Assembly (NCBI RefSeq): GCF_002162135.1
Contig: NZ_CP021382.1
Coordinates: 4,648,001-4,712,000 of the forward strand
Direction: 5' to 3'
Origin: Cellvibrio sp. PSBB006
GTDB lineage: Bacteria > Pseudomonadota > Gammaproteobacteria > Pseudomonadales > Cellvibrionaceae
Length of the DNA stretch: 64,000 nt
Part shown: one piece after another, positions 51,862-61,455 of the stretch
Numbering within the stretch: the first letter of the stretch is position 1
How the letters are laid out: each line of letters starts with the position of its first letter
Made by a program: the position numbers and the translations under genes
The notes under the pieces: model-generated
What the model saw: only the letters and a program-made list of their open reading frames with translations
Told to the model about the DNA's origin: nothing
Database searches by the model: none

Positions 51862-53361
51862 ATGGGAATTACAGACAACTTATACGACATGTACAAGCCG
51901 CTCAGAAATAAAATGCGAAGATTGGAAACGAGAGTGGCGTTAATGCAAATTTGGGCATTGATTAAGAATATCAAAGGTGAGGGCGGGCTACCGACCGACT
52001 TTCACCATCTGCCCGATGCTTCCATCCGGAAACATGTCTATGAGTGGGATTTGGCACTCCTGGCAAGAGAGGTGATACTTAATGGCGGCAACAGAGGGGA
52101 TGCCAGTCTCCTGAGATACAGAGATTTTGCAAGCATAATTAATCTCCTTAAGAAGACCACAGAAGCTCAAAGCAAATTGTTCGTAAATGATTCGACTATC
52201 CAACATGAAGTTCACCGGGTTGGTCAGCAACAGTTCCCATTTCAGACAGACCAAAAGAAGCTATATCGGTTCTTTAAGATATTCCGGGACCCGGCACTGG
52301 AAAAAATTTTTTTCGACGTCACCGGTTTGACGGTCGGCAAGTTCCTTTTCTTGGGGCTAAGTGTTTCTGGAAGCCTCATGAGCAATCCTCGATATAGTAT
52401 TCGTCAAAGCTTCAAGGATTTTGGTATTAGCGATAAGGAGCGCGATGCATTCTTCCAAAGAGTTGTTGTCGATTTGGGAATATTGAGAGATAAGACAAAA
52501 GCGGTCCAGGAGTACAATGAAAACTGGTCATATACTTTCAATCCGCTACTTACTTCACCTCTCGTTATAGATCCGCATGATTCTGGGATGGCGATTTGCC
52601 CGATAAGGTCGTACTTCAACAGCAGAATAGGTGAGGGGCTGGTTTTCGATATTTTCAAGAAAAGAAAAGGCAGTGAGGAAGCATACGGCAAAGCGTATGA
52701 AGCGTACGTAACATGGGTCACTGATGAACTGATTAACGATCCATCGCTTACGGTAATTAGTGAATCAGAGTATTATGTCGGAAAGAATCTAAAGCATGGA
52801 TTTGATCTTTACCTTTACGATGATACCTATGCGTTGTTAATAGAATGCAAGGCCAAGCGTTTAAAGCTTAGCTCCAGGTATCAGGGAAAAGAGTCAGCGT
52901 TGAATGCTGATCTTCAAGTACTAGCGAAGTCTATTGTTCAGTGTTACAAGAACCTACTGGATATTCTCAACAAGCAGACAAATTGGGATTGCGGTGAGCG
53001 TACACTGAGACCCATCGTCGTTTCGTTGATGGAGTGCTATATGTGGATGCCTGAAATGCAGATGAAGCTTGAAAATTTCCTTCTCGAAAAATTGGTTCAT
53101 CTCGGCATCAATCCAGAAATCATTACGCGGCATCCATACAGTTTAATGTCAATCAGCGAATTCGAAATGTCATTACAGATTATAAATCGGATAGGTCTCC
53201 GACAGTTTTTTGCTGATAAACAGGCAGCGAGATTTACCGGTTGGGCAATAGATAGTTTTGTCCATACCAATTATTCCGATCTTATCCCGTCTCTTACCTC
53301 AAACTACTTACAGATAGAGATTAACCAATTGATGGAAGAGTTCGCGGGGCCTCAGCAATAA
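51862..53361 (+). CDS. Protein with PD-(D/E)XK nuclease-like core, candidate defence gene
   Basis: The 499-residue protein has D315 in GFDLYLYDD and E328-C-K330 in LLIECKAKRLK. This matches the D-Xn-ExK active site of PD-(D/E)XK nucleases, preceded by the helix AYGKAYEAYVTWVTDEL that such domains use. The N-terminal 250 residues are helical and unrecognised; the C-terminal 130 residues contain SLMECYMWMPEMQMKL. No signal or TM segment. Nuclease-like proteins of this kind occur in restriction and anti-phage systems, but no methylase or sensor partner is adjacent. ATG 51862 is used, with GGAGATAGG upstream. Confidence 0.7.
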   Translation: MGITDNLYDMYKPLRNKMRRLETRVALMQIWALIKNIKGEGGLPTDFHHLPDASIRKHVYEWDLALLAREVILNGGNRGDASLLRYRDFASIINLLKKTTEAQSKLFVNDSTIQHEVHRVGQQQFPFQTDQKKLYRFFKIFRDPALEKIFFDVTGLTVGKFLFLGLSVSGSLMSNPRYSIRQSFKDFGISDKERDAFFQRVVVDLGILRDKTKAVQEYNENWSYTFNPLLTSPLVIDPHDSGMAICPIRSYFNSRIGEGLVFDIFKKRKGSEEAYGKAYEAYVTWVTDELINDPSLTVISESEYYVGKNLKHGFDLYLYDDTYALLIECKAKRLKLSSRYQGKESALNADLQVLAKSIVQCYKNLLDILNKQTNWDCGERTLRPIVVSLMECYMWMPEMQMKLENFLLEKLVHLGINPEIITRHPYSLMSISEFEMSLQIINRIGLRQFFADKQAARFTGWAIDSFVHTNYSDLIPSLTSNYLQIEINQLMEEFAGPQQ

Positions 53362-53568
53362 ATACTGGCGGAATTCTGTTGTCATGATCGCTTTTGGCGG
53401 TGCCTTTAACGTTTGCAGTAGTCAGCCCACAGCCGAGACAACGGCCGATTGTTACCACCGGAGTTACGCTTTTGTAGGAGATTTCCTACAAAAAGCATCG
53501 CTTTTTGCCATTGGCGCTTAAAGCATTATCCTCTAATATGCCCCTTTAAATCATCTCTGGGACGAACC

Positions 53569-53838
53569 GTGACAAAGTTAATAATTGGAAAGGACGCTAT
53601 CGAAGTAAAGGCGGCGAAGAGAAAGGTTTTGTCGAATTTACGAATGCTCAATAGCCGGATTCAAGGCTTGTGCCGTAGCTCGGCGAGCTTTGACACCTTG
53701 TACGCGTTCTACAATGCGAAGGTGGAAGAGCAGCTGAGTATTCTGGCGTGGTTTGAAAAGTTTGATCAGCCTGCACCGCCTGGTGAGTTATCGACGTTAA
53801 CCGCTGCCGATAGACCCCTGGAATCTTCATGGGCCTGA
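53569..53838 (+). CDS. Small hypothetical protein, 89 aa
   Basis: GTG 53569 is preferred as start because GGGA precedes it and the sequence upstream to 53449 is rich in residues unlike a protein. The body is helical (EVKAAKRKVLSNLRMLNSRI, FDTLYAFYNAKVEEQLSILAW) and probably a coiled-coil-like small protein. No family recognised and no obvious partner. Confidence 0.5.
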   Translation: MTKLIIGKDAIEVKAAKRKVLSNLRMLNSRIQGLCRSSASFDTLYAFYNAKVEEQLSILAWFEKFDQPAPPGELSTLTAADRPLESSWA

Positions 53839-54039
53839 TGGCTCCCCCTCGATCCCCCCCTTATTTTCTTATCATCCAATGTAGGGTAAAGCGCTCCAGC
53901 CGCTATACGCTCAGGTGAAATGCTATAGTGCGCGATAACGGCGAATGGCACGTTAATGGGCTTGTGCATCAAAGTGGTGTTTACGCCAGCTCATTGCAGA
54001 AAGCCAAAAAATTTATCAATTACATCATGAGGAGACTTT

Positions 54040-54981
54040 ATGTACATCCGTCAATGGGTAGCCGGCGCACTGATATTGTTATCGATGGCAACAGCAGCGC
54101 AACATCAACCTTATCAGGACATTAAGCTCAAACAATTTCCAGAACTCCAGCCTCGAACCCTTTCATCGATAGACAACAAGAAACCGACCTACTTGAAATT
54201 CTGGGCGAGCTGGTGCAAGCCCTGCATGGAGCAAATGCCGCACTTCGAGAAAACCTATCAAAAATACCGTGATGAATTAAATATTATCGCGGTTAATATC
54301 AACATGAATGAAGAGGCAGCGCGCATTGAAGAAGTGATCAAACGCTTTGATTTGCACATGCCTGTCTGGCTGGACAATGAAGGAGCCTTGGGTGTTGCGC
54401 TTGGTTTAATCGGAACGCCTTACAGCGTTCTTATTAATCCGGAAGGCAAGGTGTTGTATACAACTCACGAATCCGATGCCGCGCTGGATGTGCGTCTTGC
54501 AATGCTCGCGGAAGGAAAATCCGGCGAAAGTGGAGTCACTGCCGAGCCCGTGACTCTTGAGCAAAAAAAGAAACTCCTGGAGCCCTGGGCGCAAGGTGAG
54601 CATCTGATATTTTTTACCGCAACCTGGTGTGACTGGTATTTGGCTGATACTCGGCCAGAAATGGCACAACAATGTAAATCAGTCCAATCGGATGTAAACA
54701 CTTTGTACAAGCGTTTACCCGATATGCCCTGGCACGGGGTTGTCAACCATTTATGGACAGATGAGCAGGCATTAAAGGAGTTTACCCAAAAATATAATAT
54801 GCGCATTGGCTTTAGCATCGACACATTCGGTGTCTTGTTTAATAGTTTTAAGGTCAGGGATATCCCCACGCTGGTTTGGATAAAAGACGGGAAAATAGTG
54901 AAGCGCGTTACGGACTTTGAAAATATTGATGCCGTCGTTGGTGAACTTCAGACGACAGTAAAAAAGAACGGCGAGTCGTGA
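54040..54981 (+). CDS. Exported tandem thioredoxin-fold protein (TlpA-like)
   Basis: The 313-residue protein has a signal peptide (cleavage near ATA-AQH). Domain 1 (about 25-165) is TlpA/ResA-like with an intact CKPC site (C59, C62; FWASWCKPCMEQMP) and the cis-Pro loop GTPYSV. Domain 2 (about 185-308) is thioredoxin-like (FFTATWCDWY) but lacks the second active-site Cys; it has DIPTLVWIKDG in the cis-Pro position. Probably a periplasmic disulfide reductase whose second domain is non-catalytic or uses distant cysteines. GAGGAG precedes the ATG. Confidence 0.85.
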   Translation: MYIRQWVAGALILLSMATAAQHQPYQDIKLKQFPELQPRTLSSIDNKKPTYLKFWASWCKPCMEQMPHFEKTYQKYRDELNIIAVNINMNEEAARIEEVIKRFDLHMPVWLDNEGALGVALGLIGTPYSVLINPEGKVLYTTHESDAALDVRLAMLAEGKSGESGVTAEPVTLEQKKKLLEPWAQGEHLIFFTATWCDWYLADTRPEMAQQCKSVQSDVNTLYKRLPDMPWHGVVNHLWTDEQALKEFTQKYNMRIGFSIDTFGVLFNSFKVRDIPTLVWIKDGKIVKRVTDFENIDAVVGELQTTVKKNGES

Positions 54982-55275
54982 TTTCTCATAGTAATGACAA
55001 GTAATGTCCCGCGCCAACAATGTCGTCAATCTCATAATTTAATTTAAAAAATATTTCCAGCCGAGACGAACCGGAACTTATCGCTACGCAATGAGTAAAA
55101 GTTACGGTTCGTGAGATCAGCAACATGTTAGCTTGCTCTGTGTTTTGCTAACAAGGCTGAGCTTGAATCGGCGCGGAGGAAAAATCCGCCGCGTCTTACC
55201 GGAGGAGCGAATCAATATGAGGATGTTATTGACACATATCGCTCTTTATTAATGGACACAGGCAGGGATATTTCT
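54982..55275. other. Intergenic region upstream of the beta-helix protein
   Basis: A perfect 7-bp hairpin TGTTAGC (55126-55132) / GCTAACA (55147-55153) and a G/C-rich imperfect hairpin near 55170-55195 are visible. There is no T-run after either, so neither is a convincing terminator; a leader or protein-binding role is possible. Confidence 0.4.
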
Positions 55276-57102
55276 ATGAAAATTTTTATTAAACGTTTAT
55301 GCGGTTTAGTGGGTTGCATGACGGTTGCCATTTCTCTTCATGTTGGCGCGGCGGAGTTCACGTGTGAGGTTCGCCAGCGTAATTGCCTTTATGACGCCGT
55401 GGCAGCGGCCAATCAAACCAGTGAGCCGGATATTATTCGTTTTTCCAAGGGGGTTCATGACTCTGACATGCCTCATACTTTGGGCTGTGCGCCATCTATT
55501 GTGGGCGATATAACCATCATTGGTGCTGGCCGCTTTGCTACATACCTGTTTGGGTTAAGGACCTGCGCCTTTTTTCATATCCCTGCTGGAAGCTCACTCA
55601 CCTTGCGAGATATTCAGATTGCCGGTGGGCAACAGAATGGGCGCAGAGGTAATCCAGGTATGGTGCAACGTGGAGCAGCTGTTTATAACGAAGGGCTTCT
55701 TCATATTGAGCGAAGTAACTTTACAAGCAATGACATTGTTGAGAACGATGTTTTTTTATCGGGTGGCGGTGCTATCTACAACGCGCCAGGTGCCACAGCG
55801 AATCTGGATGATGTAGGGTTTCATGACAACCGGGTCGGACCACATAACTACGGAGGCGCCGCTATTCTCAATGAGGGCGTAATGACGGTCACGCGAAGCC
55901 GTTTTAATGAAAACGGTGGTGAGGGCGGCTACGGTGCCACTATTGCGAATGGCGTGCCGGGTTTTTCCACCGGAGCTTCTTTGCTTATATCAGACTCCGT
56001 TATCGAAGATGGTGATGGTACTGGAATCCATAATCACGCCACCTTGGTAGTCGAACGCACCACCATACGCGATGGCGATTCGGCGGAAGGCGGTGGCATT
56101 TATAACGGCGGCGAGATGACCCTGCGCGAGAGCGCCATCATCCGCAATCGAGCCATTAAAGGCGGTGGGATTTATAGCGCTGAAGATGCGACCTCGAACG
56201 TTATTAACACGACGATTAGCCATAATCACGCACGCGGAAAAGTTGAAGGTAATGGAATAGGGGGTGGTGTTTATAACTATGGTGGCACGGTCAATTTGGC
56301 GAATGTGACGATTGCTTCAAATACATCACAAGGTTGGGGGGCTGCTATCGCGGCAACATCCGACTACGAGGGCTCGGCGTACATCTACATGAAGAGCACG
56401 TTGATTGTTGGACATCCGAACCCGGTGCCCTGTTATGATTTCGGTCCCAACGATTTACCGAAATTATTCCTGGTGGAAAATAACCTCATCACCGAAGAAT
56501 CGAATTGTTATGCGCCCTCGGCATCCGATATCGTCGTGCCTGAGGCGACAACCTTCACCGAAGTTATCGGCCCCTTGGGCGACTATGGCGGCTCCACTCC
56601 AGGTTACGCATTACTGCCAAGCAGCCCGGCGATTGATAACGAAGAAAACGTCTGCACGGATTTTGAGGGTTTTCCAATCCTGATTGATCAGCATGGCAAT
56701 GCCAGAACCGGTTGCGATATAGGTGCGGTCGACTCCACTGTTGAAACGCCTCCGGTAGGGCTTCAGCTGCTACTAACTGACAATCAAACAGGTATCCAAC
56801 CCGGCTCAACGAGCACCATGATTTTGGTCATGTTGTCGCGTGCCGATTCTACTAATCCATTCGAACCTATTTGGGATGTTAACCGCAGCACACTTCGATT
56901 AGGCTCAGCTGGCGCCACGCCTTTCAAATATACTCGAATAGACCTTAATGAAGATGGCATCCACGATCTGGTGATGAGATTTAACATCAACGAAACCGGC
57001 CTTGCTTGCGGTGACACAACAATTGATTTGCAAGGCACGATAGTTGGCGGCGCTGAGTTTGTTGCCAGCGCCGACATTACGACGGTTGGTTGTGGTGAGT
57101 AG
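55276..57102 (+). CDS. Secreted right-handed beta-helix protein with choice-of-anchor Q-type end
   Basis: The protein has 608 residues from ATG 55276 (ATG 55252 is 24 bases earlier but gives a longer, charged lead). The signal peptide cleaves near GAA-EFT. The N-terminus FTCEVRQRNCLYDAVAAANQT is the start of a parallel beta-helix that runs to about residue 390 with repeated GGGIYN and TTIxxN turns. It is followed by DYGGSTPGYALLPSSPAID and RTGCDIGAVD, the choice-of-anchor Q motif, and a C-terminal beta domain. Such proteins are surface adhesins or polysaccharide-binding or -cleaving proteins; no catalytic acid set is obvious. Confidence 0.82.
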   Translation: MKIFIKRLCGLVGCMTVAISLHVGAAEFTCEVRQRNCLYDAVAAANQTSEPDIIRFSKGVHDSDMPHTLGCAPSIVGDITIIGAGRFATYLFGLRTCAFFHIPAGSSLTLRDIQIAGGQQNGRRGNPGMVQRGAAVYNEGLLHIERSNFTSNDIVENDVFLSGGGAIYNAPGATANLDDVGFHDNRVGPHNYGGAAILNEGVMTVTRSRFNENGGEGGYGATIANGVPGFSTGASLLISDSVIEDGDGTGIHNHATLVVERTTIRDGDSAEGGGIYNGGEMTLRESAIIRNRAIKGGGIYSAEDATSNVINTTISHNHARGKVEGNGIGGGVYNYGGTVNLANVTIASNTSQGWGAAIAATSDYEGSAYIYMKSTLIVGHPNPVPCYDFGPNDLPKLFLVENNLITEESNCYAPSASDIVVPEATTFTEVIGPLGDYGGSTPGYALLPSSPAIDNEENVCTDFEGFPILIDQHGNARTGCDIGAVDSTVETPPVGLQLLLTDNQTGIQPGSTSTMILVMLSRADSTNPFEPIWDVNRSTLRLGSAGATPFKYTRIDLNEDGIHDLVMRFNINETGLACGDTTIDLQGTIVGGAEFVASADITTVGCGE

Positions 57103-57223
57103 TTAGTATTGTGTTCATCTCAGGGAGGAGATGAAAAAAGGAGCTTTTTGCCATTGCTGAGCTTACGCCGGCATAATCTAATTCAACAATTTTAAAAGAC
57201 GTGCTAGTTTTTCGCCAGCCTCA

Positions 57224-60200
57224 TTATGCATATAACGTTTCCGCGTTCTCATTGATTGTTCGCGTAGGAAGCTGTGAGTTGGCGAATGAAAAATGGCTCA
57301 GTGAACCCCATACCTGCTCGCTTCCTATCAGAAATATGCGGTCCTTTGCACGTGTGACGGCTACATTAAGTAAATTTGGTTTGCTTGAGGCCCACGTTGC
57401 TGCCCCTTTCGTTTCAAATGATGCGCCTAAAACGAGAAGGACCACTTTTTCTTCCTTGCCTTGAAAGGTATGTACGGTACCGACTCGCCCTCTCAACCAG
57501 TTGCTAAATTGGTCCTTATCTACAGTGGGCTGATGGAAATTCCGCTTTAAGAAAGATAGCAATTGGGTTGTTACATCTTTAAATGGCGAGATGATGTAGC
57601 AATCTGGCAGCTGGCCATTGTGTTGATGGTAGCGGTAGAGCAGCTGAAGTACAAATACCCCTTGTTCTGCCACGTAGTGTTTTCCGGTTACCTCGCCATA
57701 CACATCAAACCAGCAACTATTTCCCCAAATGAATTCACCGCGCTCAACGACATCGTCAGATCCATGAATCATCTTATTGTTATAGGCGATCTCATTGGCA
57801 ATGGTAAACATGGGATCTTTACACCGCCGATGAACCCTGAGCGGACTTCCCAGCCAAAATTCTTGTGAGATTAGGCGAGTACCATAGGGATTAACTTCGT
57901 CGGCAACGGTTTGAACTGAAGCGATAGTTGGAGACCAATAATCCCAATCTTCCCCTAACAACTTTTTCCCAAAATACTCAACGAATTCTGGTGGTGTTGT
58001 AAATACAGGTTCAACCTGGAGCGGATCGCCGACAACAACCACTCGACGACTTCTCATTACAGCGCCAACGGCTTGCTGAGGTGTAGCTTGACCAGCTTCA
58101 TCAATAAATAGCCAGCCAATATCTCCCCCATGTAACTTGGAAAACTGGTTTGCAACCGAGGCGAAAGCAGAAGACACTACAGGAATTACCATAAAGAAGC
58201 TTTGCCAGACTATTTTGGCGTGCTCGTAATCCTTAATATTTCCTGTCACCAGATCATTAAAGATGTTTACGTTGCTTGAAAAACAGCCTTCATAACTCGC
58301 CACTAGCCATGCTTGGTGAAGGTTGAACGCTTTAATAGTTAATTCTGATCGTGCTTTATTTAGTGCTCTACTATGACCAAATGTGCTCCGCTGTGTTTCC
58401 TTGCATTCAAGGTTATCCAGGTTACAACCGAAGGTTATACCATCGTGCTTTTCGTAAAGCGCTTTGTTCTTTTCTTTATCTTGTAGAATTGAAGCATTTA
58501 ATCGAAACCATTTTGTCTCAAGCCTTTCTATTTCTAATTTCTTATGTTCGACCCTAAGCCTGAAGGCTTTAATCAATGTTATTCTGCGGCACCATTTTTT
58601 GGTTCGAACAATGGAAGTTTTCTTCATTTCCATTTTTGACAAGAAAAATTTTGTGGCTAGTATCCGTTCTTTAAGTTGGCTAATTTCAGAAGCGATCCTA
58701 TCTCTTTCCTTCTCAGCCTTGACAATTGCCTCCAGGCAGGAAATTTCAGAAATACAGTATTTGACATTTTTCTCCGCTTGTAAAAATTCTTTCTGTACAG
58801 CCTTAAAGTTAATATGCACATCACCGCATGATTTAATCAGCGCCTTGATTGCCGGAACCAGTGTGCTGTAGTTTTTGGATGATTCATCAATATGATTAAG
58901 CGACTCAATTTTAGAAAACTGAATCTTGGCTCCGAACGCCTTGCGATTATCCGAGTTCCCAAGTGCTGCTGATACCAGCCCCCAACAATCATCATCTTCT
59001 GCCAGTGGATGTATGTTGTTTTTATCATCGTGCTGGGCTGCAAGCTTTTGTGCGACGGGCTTTAGATAATTCAAATTGCCAAACTCTTTACCTACGGCTC
59101 TACTTTGAGGTAACTCTTTGGATATATTTTCAACAGCCGAATTATTGTTGGAAACCACCACCATCTCGTATCCAGCTAACTCTGGTATAAGTCGCTTCAC
59201 GCCCCTCCGGACATTGCCGCCAACTTTAACCGTGATATCACCAAGAAATGCTGAATGTGGATGATCCAGGCCAGATATGATCCGTGCACGATTGACGATA
59301 TTATTTGCTACCAGATCTCTCAGCATGGTTGTTTTCCCCGTACCGGGAGGCCCATTAACCGAATATAACCCTTGGTCATTCAAGTCTTGATCAATGGTAT
59401 TGATAGCAAACTGCTGCATCAGACTCATTGAGTTCGCTGAATCAGATGGCCAACGTCCTAGTGGTGTATTGGGCAACAAAACATTACTGCGAATAATTTT
59501 TTCACCCTCTGGGCTGAGAAGGTCAGGGTTCCGCTTATCAGTACTAGATAAATACGTAAGAAGTGGTGAAGATACGTCTAACTTATCTTGTTGAACCAGA
59601 TCACGGGCGCGTTCCAAATCACGCAAAAAGAAACTGTTGAGAATGGAAACCTTAAGCTCATCGTCGGTAATATTTTTATTCTCGAAATGATTGTAGACTG
59701 GTTCTTCTTCAACACTGCTTATATCCTCATAGACTGCCAGTTCATTCGAGAGCTGTTGAAGTTTTAAGACACTCTCAGCGGTAATATACGTATTCTGTGG
59801 TGGTTGAGATTGATCCCTGGCCAGGGGGTTAAGCTTGATAATGATAGCTGTGTCCTGGTGCTGCGGTTCAAACCCTGACCAGTCACCGAGGATTTTTAGA
59901 ATTTCTACAATCTCAAAAGTTGTTAATGTGTGCGGGAGATTGATGCTCTCTTTTAAATTGGACGCCAACTTTTCGAGAGACTGAAATTTATGCAGGAGTT
60001 TCTCACACTCTTTTTCAAAATCATCAAATCGAATATTGTCGATATTTCCTTGTATAACTTGCCCTAACGCCCATGGAGCGGTCGACATCTCCAGTGTGTC
60101 AAGAAGTAGCGATCCTTCCTTGCTCAGTTTGAAGCTTGCGACGCAGGTTGAGCCTGCTTCCGATTTTCGCTCCTCCCAATCAACACGTCCTTCGTCCCCA

Positions 60201-60481
60201 AAATAATTTTTAGCTTGGTCGAAGAACTCACTATTCTTGAATATTCCAAGGTACAGGGTATAGGTATACTGGCGGTCAGGTTTATACCCACGGCCAGCGC
60301 GCCGGATGTTTTCCCGATTAAGCCAAGGGAGACAGTTCGGATCACTGGCTAAAACATCCCCACTATAATGAATGACACCTTCTTTTCCGTTCCTGAGATC
60401 TTTGAGATCAATACAATTAAAAAATTCAATTTGGTGCCAATAGCTCAATATGTTAATCGCGCGCTGTTTGTTAAAGCTCAT
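57224..60481 (-). CDS. Large SF1 (UPF1/DNA2-like) helicase, candidate defence protein
   Basis: The 1,085-residue protein has Walker A GPPGTGKTT (377-385), motif Ia NNNSAVENI (about 445-453), Walker B IDEAGQA (793-799) and GDPLQVEPV. It also has C-terminal VHTFQGKEEKVVLLVLG and NLLNVAVTRAKDRIFLIGS motifs typical of SF1B helicases. The N-terminal 350 residues are unrecognised. A long coiled coil (about 560-675) interrupts the first RecA domain. It starts 31 bases after the yjdM-like gene and is probably cotranscribed. Related large SF1 helicases with accessory N-terminal domains occur in phage-defence loci, but the partner domain is unknown. Confidence 0.82.
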   Translation of the reverse strand: MSFNKQRAINILSYWHQIEFFNCIDLKDLRNGKEGVIHYSGDVLASDPNCLPWLNRENIRRAGRGYKPDRQYTYTLYLGIFKNSEFFDQAKNYFGDEGRVDWEERKSEAGSTCVASFKLSKEGSLLLDTLEMSTAPWALGQVIQGNIDNIRFDDFEKECEKLLHKFQSLEKLASNLKESINLPHTLTTFEIVEILKILGDWSGFEPQHQDTAIIIKLNPLARDQSQPPQNTYITAESVLKLQQLSNELAVYEDISSVEEEPVYNHFENKNITDDELKVSILNSFFLRDLERARDLVQQDKLDVSSPLLTYLSSTDKRNPDLLSPEGEKIIRSNVLLPNTPLGRWPSDSANSMSLMQQFAINTIDQDLNDQGLYSVNGPPGTGKTTMLRDLVANNIVNRARIISGLDHPHSAFLGDITVKVGGNVRRGVKRLIPELAGYEMVVVSNNNSAVENISKELPQSRAVGKEFGNLNYLKPVAQKLAAQHDDKNNIHPLAEDDDCWGLVSAALGNSDNRKAFGAKIQFSKIESLNHIDESSKNYSTLVPAIKALIKSCGDVHINFKAVQKEFLQAEKNVKYCISEISCLEAIVKAEKERDRIASEISQLKERILATKFFLSKMEMKKTSIVRTKKWCRRITLIKAFRLRVEHKKLEIERLETKWFRLNASILQDKEKNKALYEKHDGITFGCNLDNLECKETQRSTFGHSRALNKARSELTIKAFNLHQAWLVASYEGCFSSNVNIFNDLVTGNIKDYEHAKIVWQSFFMVIPVVSSAFASVANQFSKLHGGDIGWLFIDEAGQATPQQAVGAVMRSRRVVVVGDPLQVEPVFTTPPEFVEYFGKKLLGEDWDYWSPTIASVQTVADEVNPYGTRLISQEFWLGSPLRVHRRCKDPMFTIANEIAYNNKMIHGSDDVVERGEFIWGNSCWFDVYGEVTGKHYVAEQGVFVLQLLYRYHQHNGQLPDCYIISPFKDVTTQLLSFLKRNFHQPTVDKDQFSNWLRGRVGTVHTFQGKEEKVVLLVLGASFETKGAATWASSKPNLLNVAVTRAKDRIFLIGSEQVWGSLSHFSFANSQLPTRTINENAETLYA

Positions 60482-60512
60482 CCTGGATTTTTCCTTCTCT
60501 AGGTCCGAATCG

Positions 60513-60857
60513 CTACACCTTCTTCACAAATATAGACTTCAGCATCATTGGCCCTATGCCGTCAATGCGGCAGTCAATATCGTGATCGCCGTCTACCAAT
60601 CGCAAAATTTTTACTTTAGTTCCCACTTTGACCACCGATGATGATCCTTTAATTTTCAGATCCTTAATGACGGTAACAAAATCCCCGTCTGCAAGTGGAT
60701 TGCCATTGGCATCGCGCACTTGTAAGCGAGCTTCATTTTCATCACCAGTCTGTGATTCTGGTGACCATTCATGCGCGCATTCCGGGCAAATCAGCAGTAC
60801 TTGATCGAGATAAACGTATGGCGAGTTGCACTTTGGGCAGGGTGGTAGTTGAGTCAT
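60513..60857 (-). CDS. yjdM: YjdM/PhnA-like zinc-ribbon protein
   Basis: The 114-residue protein has an N-terminal zinc ribbon of four cysteines ([21 protein letters not shown]) and the family-specific body [25 protein letters not shown] and [19 protein letters not shown]. The family is called alkylphosphonate utilisation protein PhnA/YjdM, but its biochemical role is unproven. Its position directly upstream of a large helicase gene is unusual; no phn gene is nearby. Confidence 0.9.
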   Translation of the reverse strand: MTQLPPCPKCNSPYVYLDQVLLICPECAHEWSPESQTGDENEARLQVRDANGNPLADGDFVTVIKDLKIKGSSSVVKVGTKVKILRLVDGDHDIDCRIDGIGPMMLKSIFVKKV

Positions 60858-60987
60858 GAATAAATCTCCGGCGGAAATTGAGAATTAAAAGTTTTACATC
60901 TGAAGCCTGCGACACAACCGATTTTACTCAGGCTATCATCCGGCGATTATCCTGGTGCTGTCTCTGGAAAAAAAGCATTGCTGTAAT

Positions 60988-61293
60988 TCATTCCTTCCTG
61001 ATCTTCTTCAACAAAGCCACCCGCTGCTGATGGGTCAATCTATTCAATTCCAGCAATAACTCCGCTAGGTCATCCTCCGGACAATACAGGTACGCCATCG
61101 GCACATTCAGGATATCGGCAAAGCGTTTAGCGGTGTCCAGGTCGGGCAGGTGCTTGCCGCGTTCGTAGTGATTCATGCGTGGGCTTGCGGTGAATTCGTC
61201 CAGCCCGGCCTGGATGCCGAGTTGTTTCTGCGATAGGTCAGTCTTTTTCCTCGCTTGTGCCAGCCGGGTGGCAAACAGCGTTTGGTGCGTCAT
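60988..61293 (-). CDS. XRE-family transcriptional regulator
   Basis: The 101-residue protein has an N-terminal helix-turn-helix (about 8-65: LSQKQLGIQAGLDEFTASPRMNHYERGKHLPDLDTAKRFADIL in two pieces) and a Leu-rich C-terminal helix (LAELLLELNRLTHQQRVALL). Phage-repressor-like small XRE protein. It faces the small CxxC genes at 61456 and 61795 across a promoter with two CTAAG-N5-CTTAG palindromes, which it probably binds, with its own promoter repressed as well. The yjdM-like gene follows after 130 bases. Confidence 0.9.
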   Translation of the reverse strand: MTHQTLFATRLAQARKKTDLSQKQLGIQAGLDEFTASPRMNHYERGKHLPDLDTAKRFADILNVPMAYLYCPEDDLAELLLELNRLTHQQRVALLKKIRKE

Positions 61294-61321
61294 GTGCGAC
61301 TGTCTCTTAGAAAAAATGGGA

Positions 61322-61336
61322 CTAAGAGATTCTTAG
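61322..61336. promoter_or_regulatory. Operator-like palindrome CTAAG-N5-CTTAG, copy A
   Basis: CTAAG (61322-61326), five bases, CTTAG (61332-61336). It lies 28 bases from the regulator start codon (at 61293). An isolated CTTAG at 61306-61310 may be a further half-site. Confidence 0.7.
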
Positions 61337-61344
61337 TTTTTGGG

Positions 61345-61373
61345 TTGACGCGATACTAAGGATTACTTAGCAT
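61345..61373 (+). promoter_or_regulatory. Promoter of the CxxC gene pair, overlapped by operator B
   Basis: TTGACG (61345-61350), 17-base spacer, TAGCAT (61368-61373). Operator B covers the spacer and the start of the -10, so bound repressor would block RNA polymerase. Confidence 0.6.
61356..61370. promoter_or_regulatory. Operator-like palindrome CTAAG-N5-CTTAG, copy B
   Basis: CTAAG (61356-61360), five bases, CTTAG (61366-61370). Its centre is 34 bp from that of copy A, about three helical turns. Confidence 0.7.
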
Positions 61374-61455
61374 TGGGCCTGCTAGTTCACCTACCGGCTA
61401 TTGGGCTGGGGCTTTCCCCAGTCATTTTTTACAGGGGTGGCGTTTTCGCCAGGGT

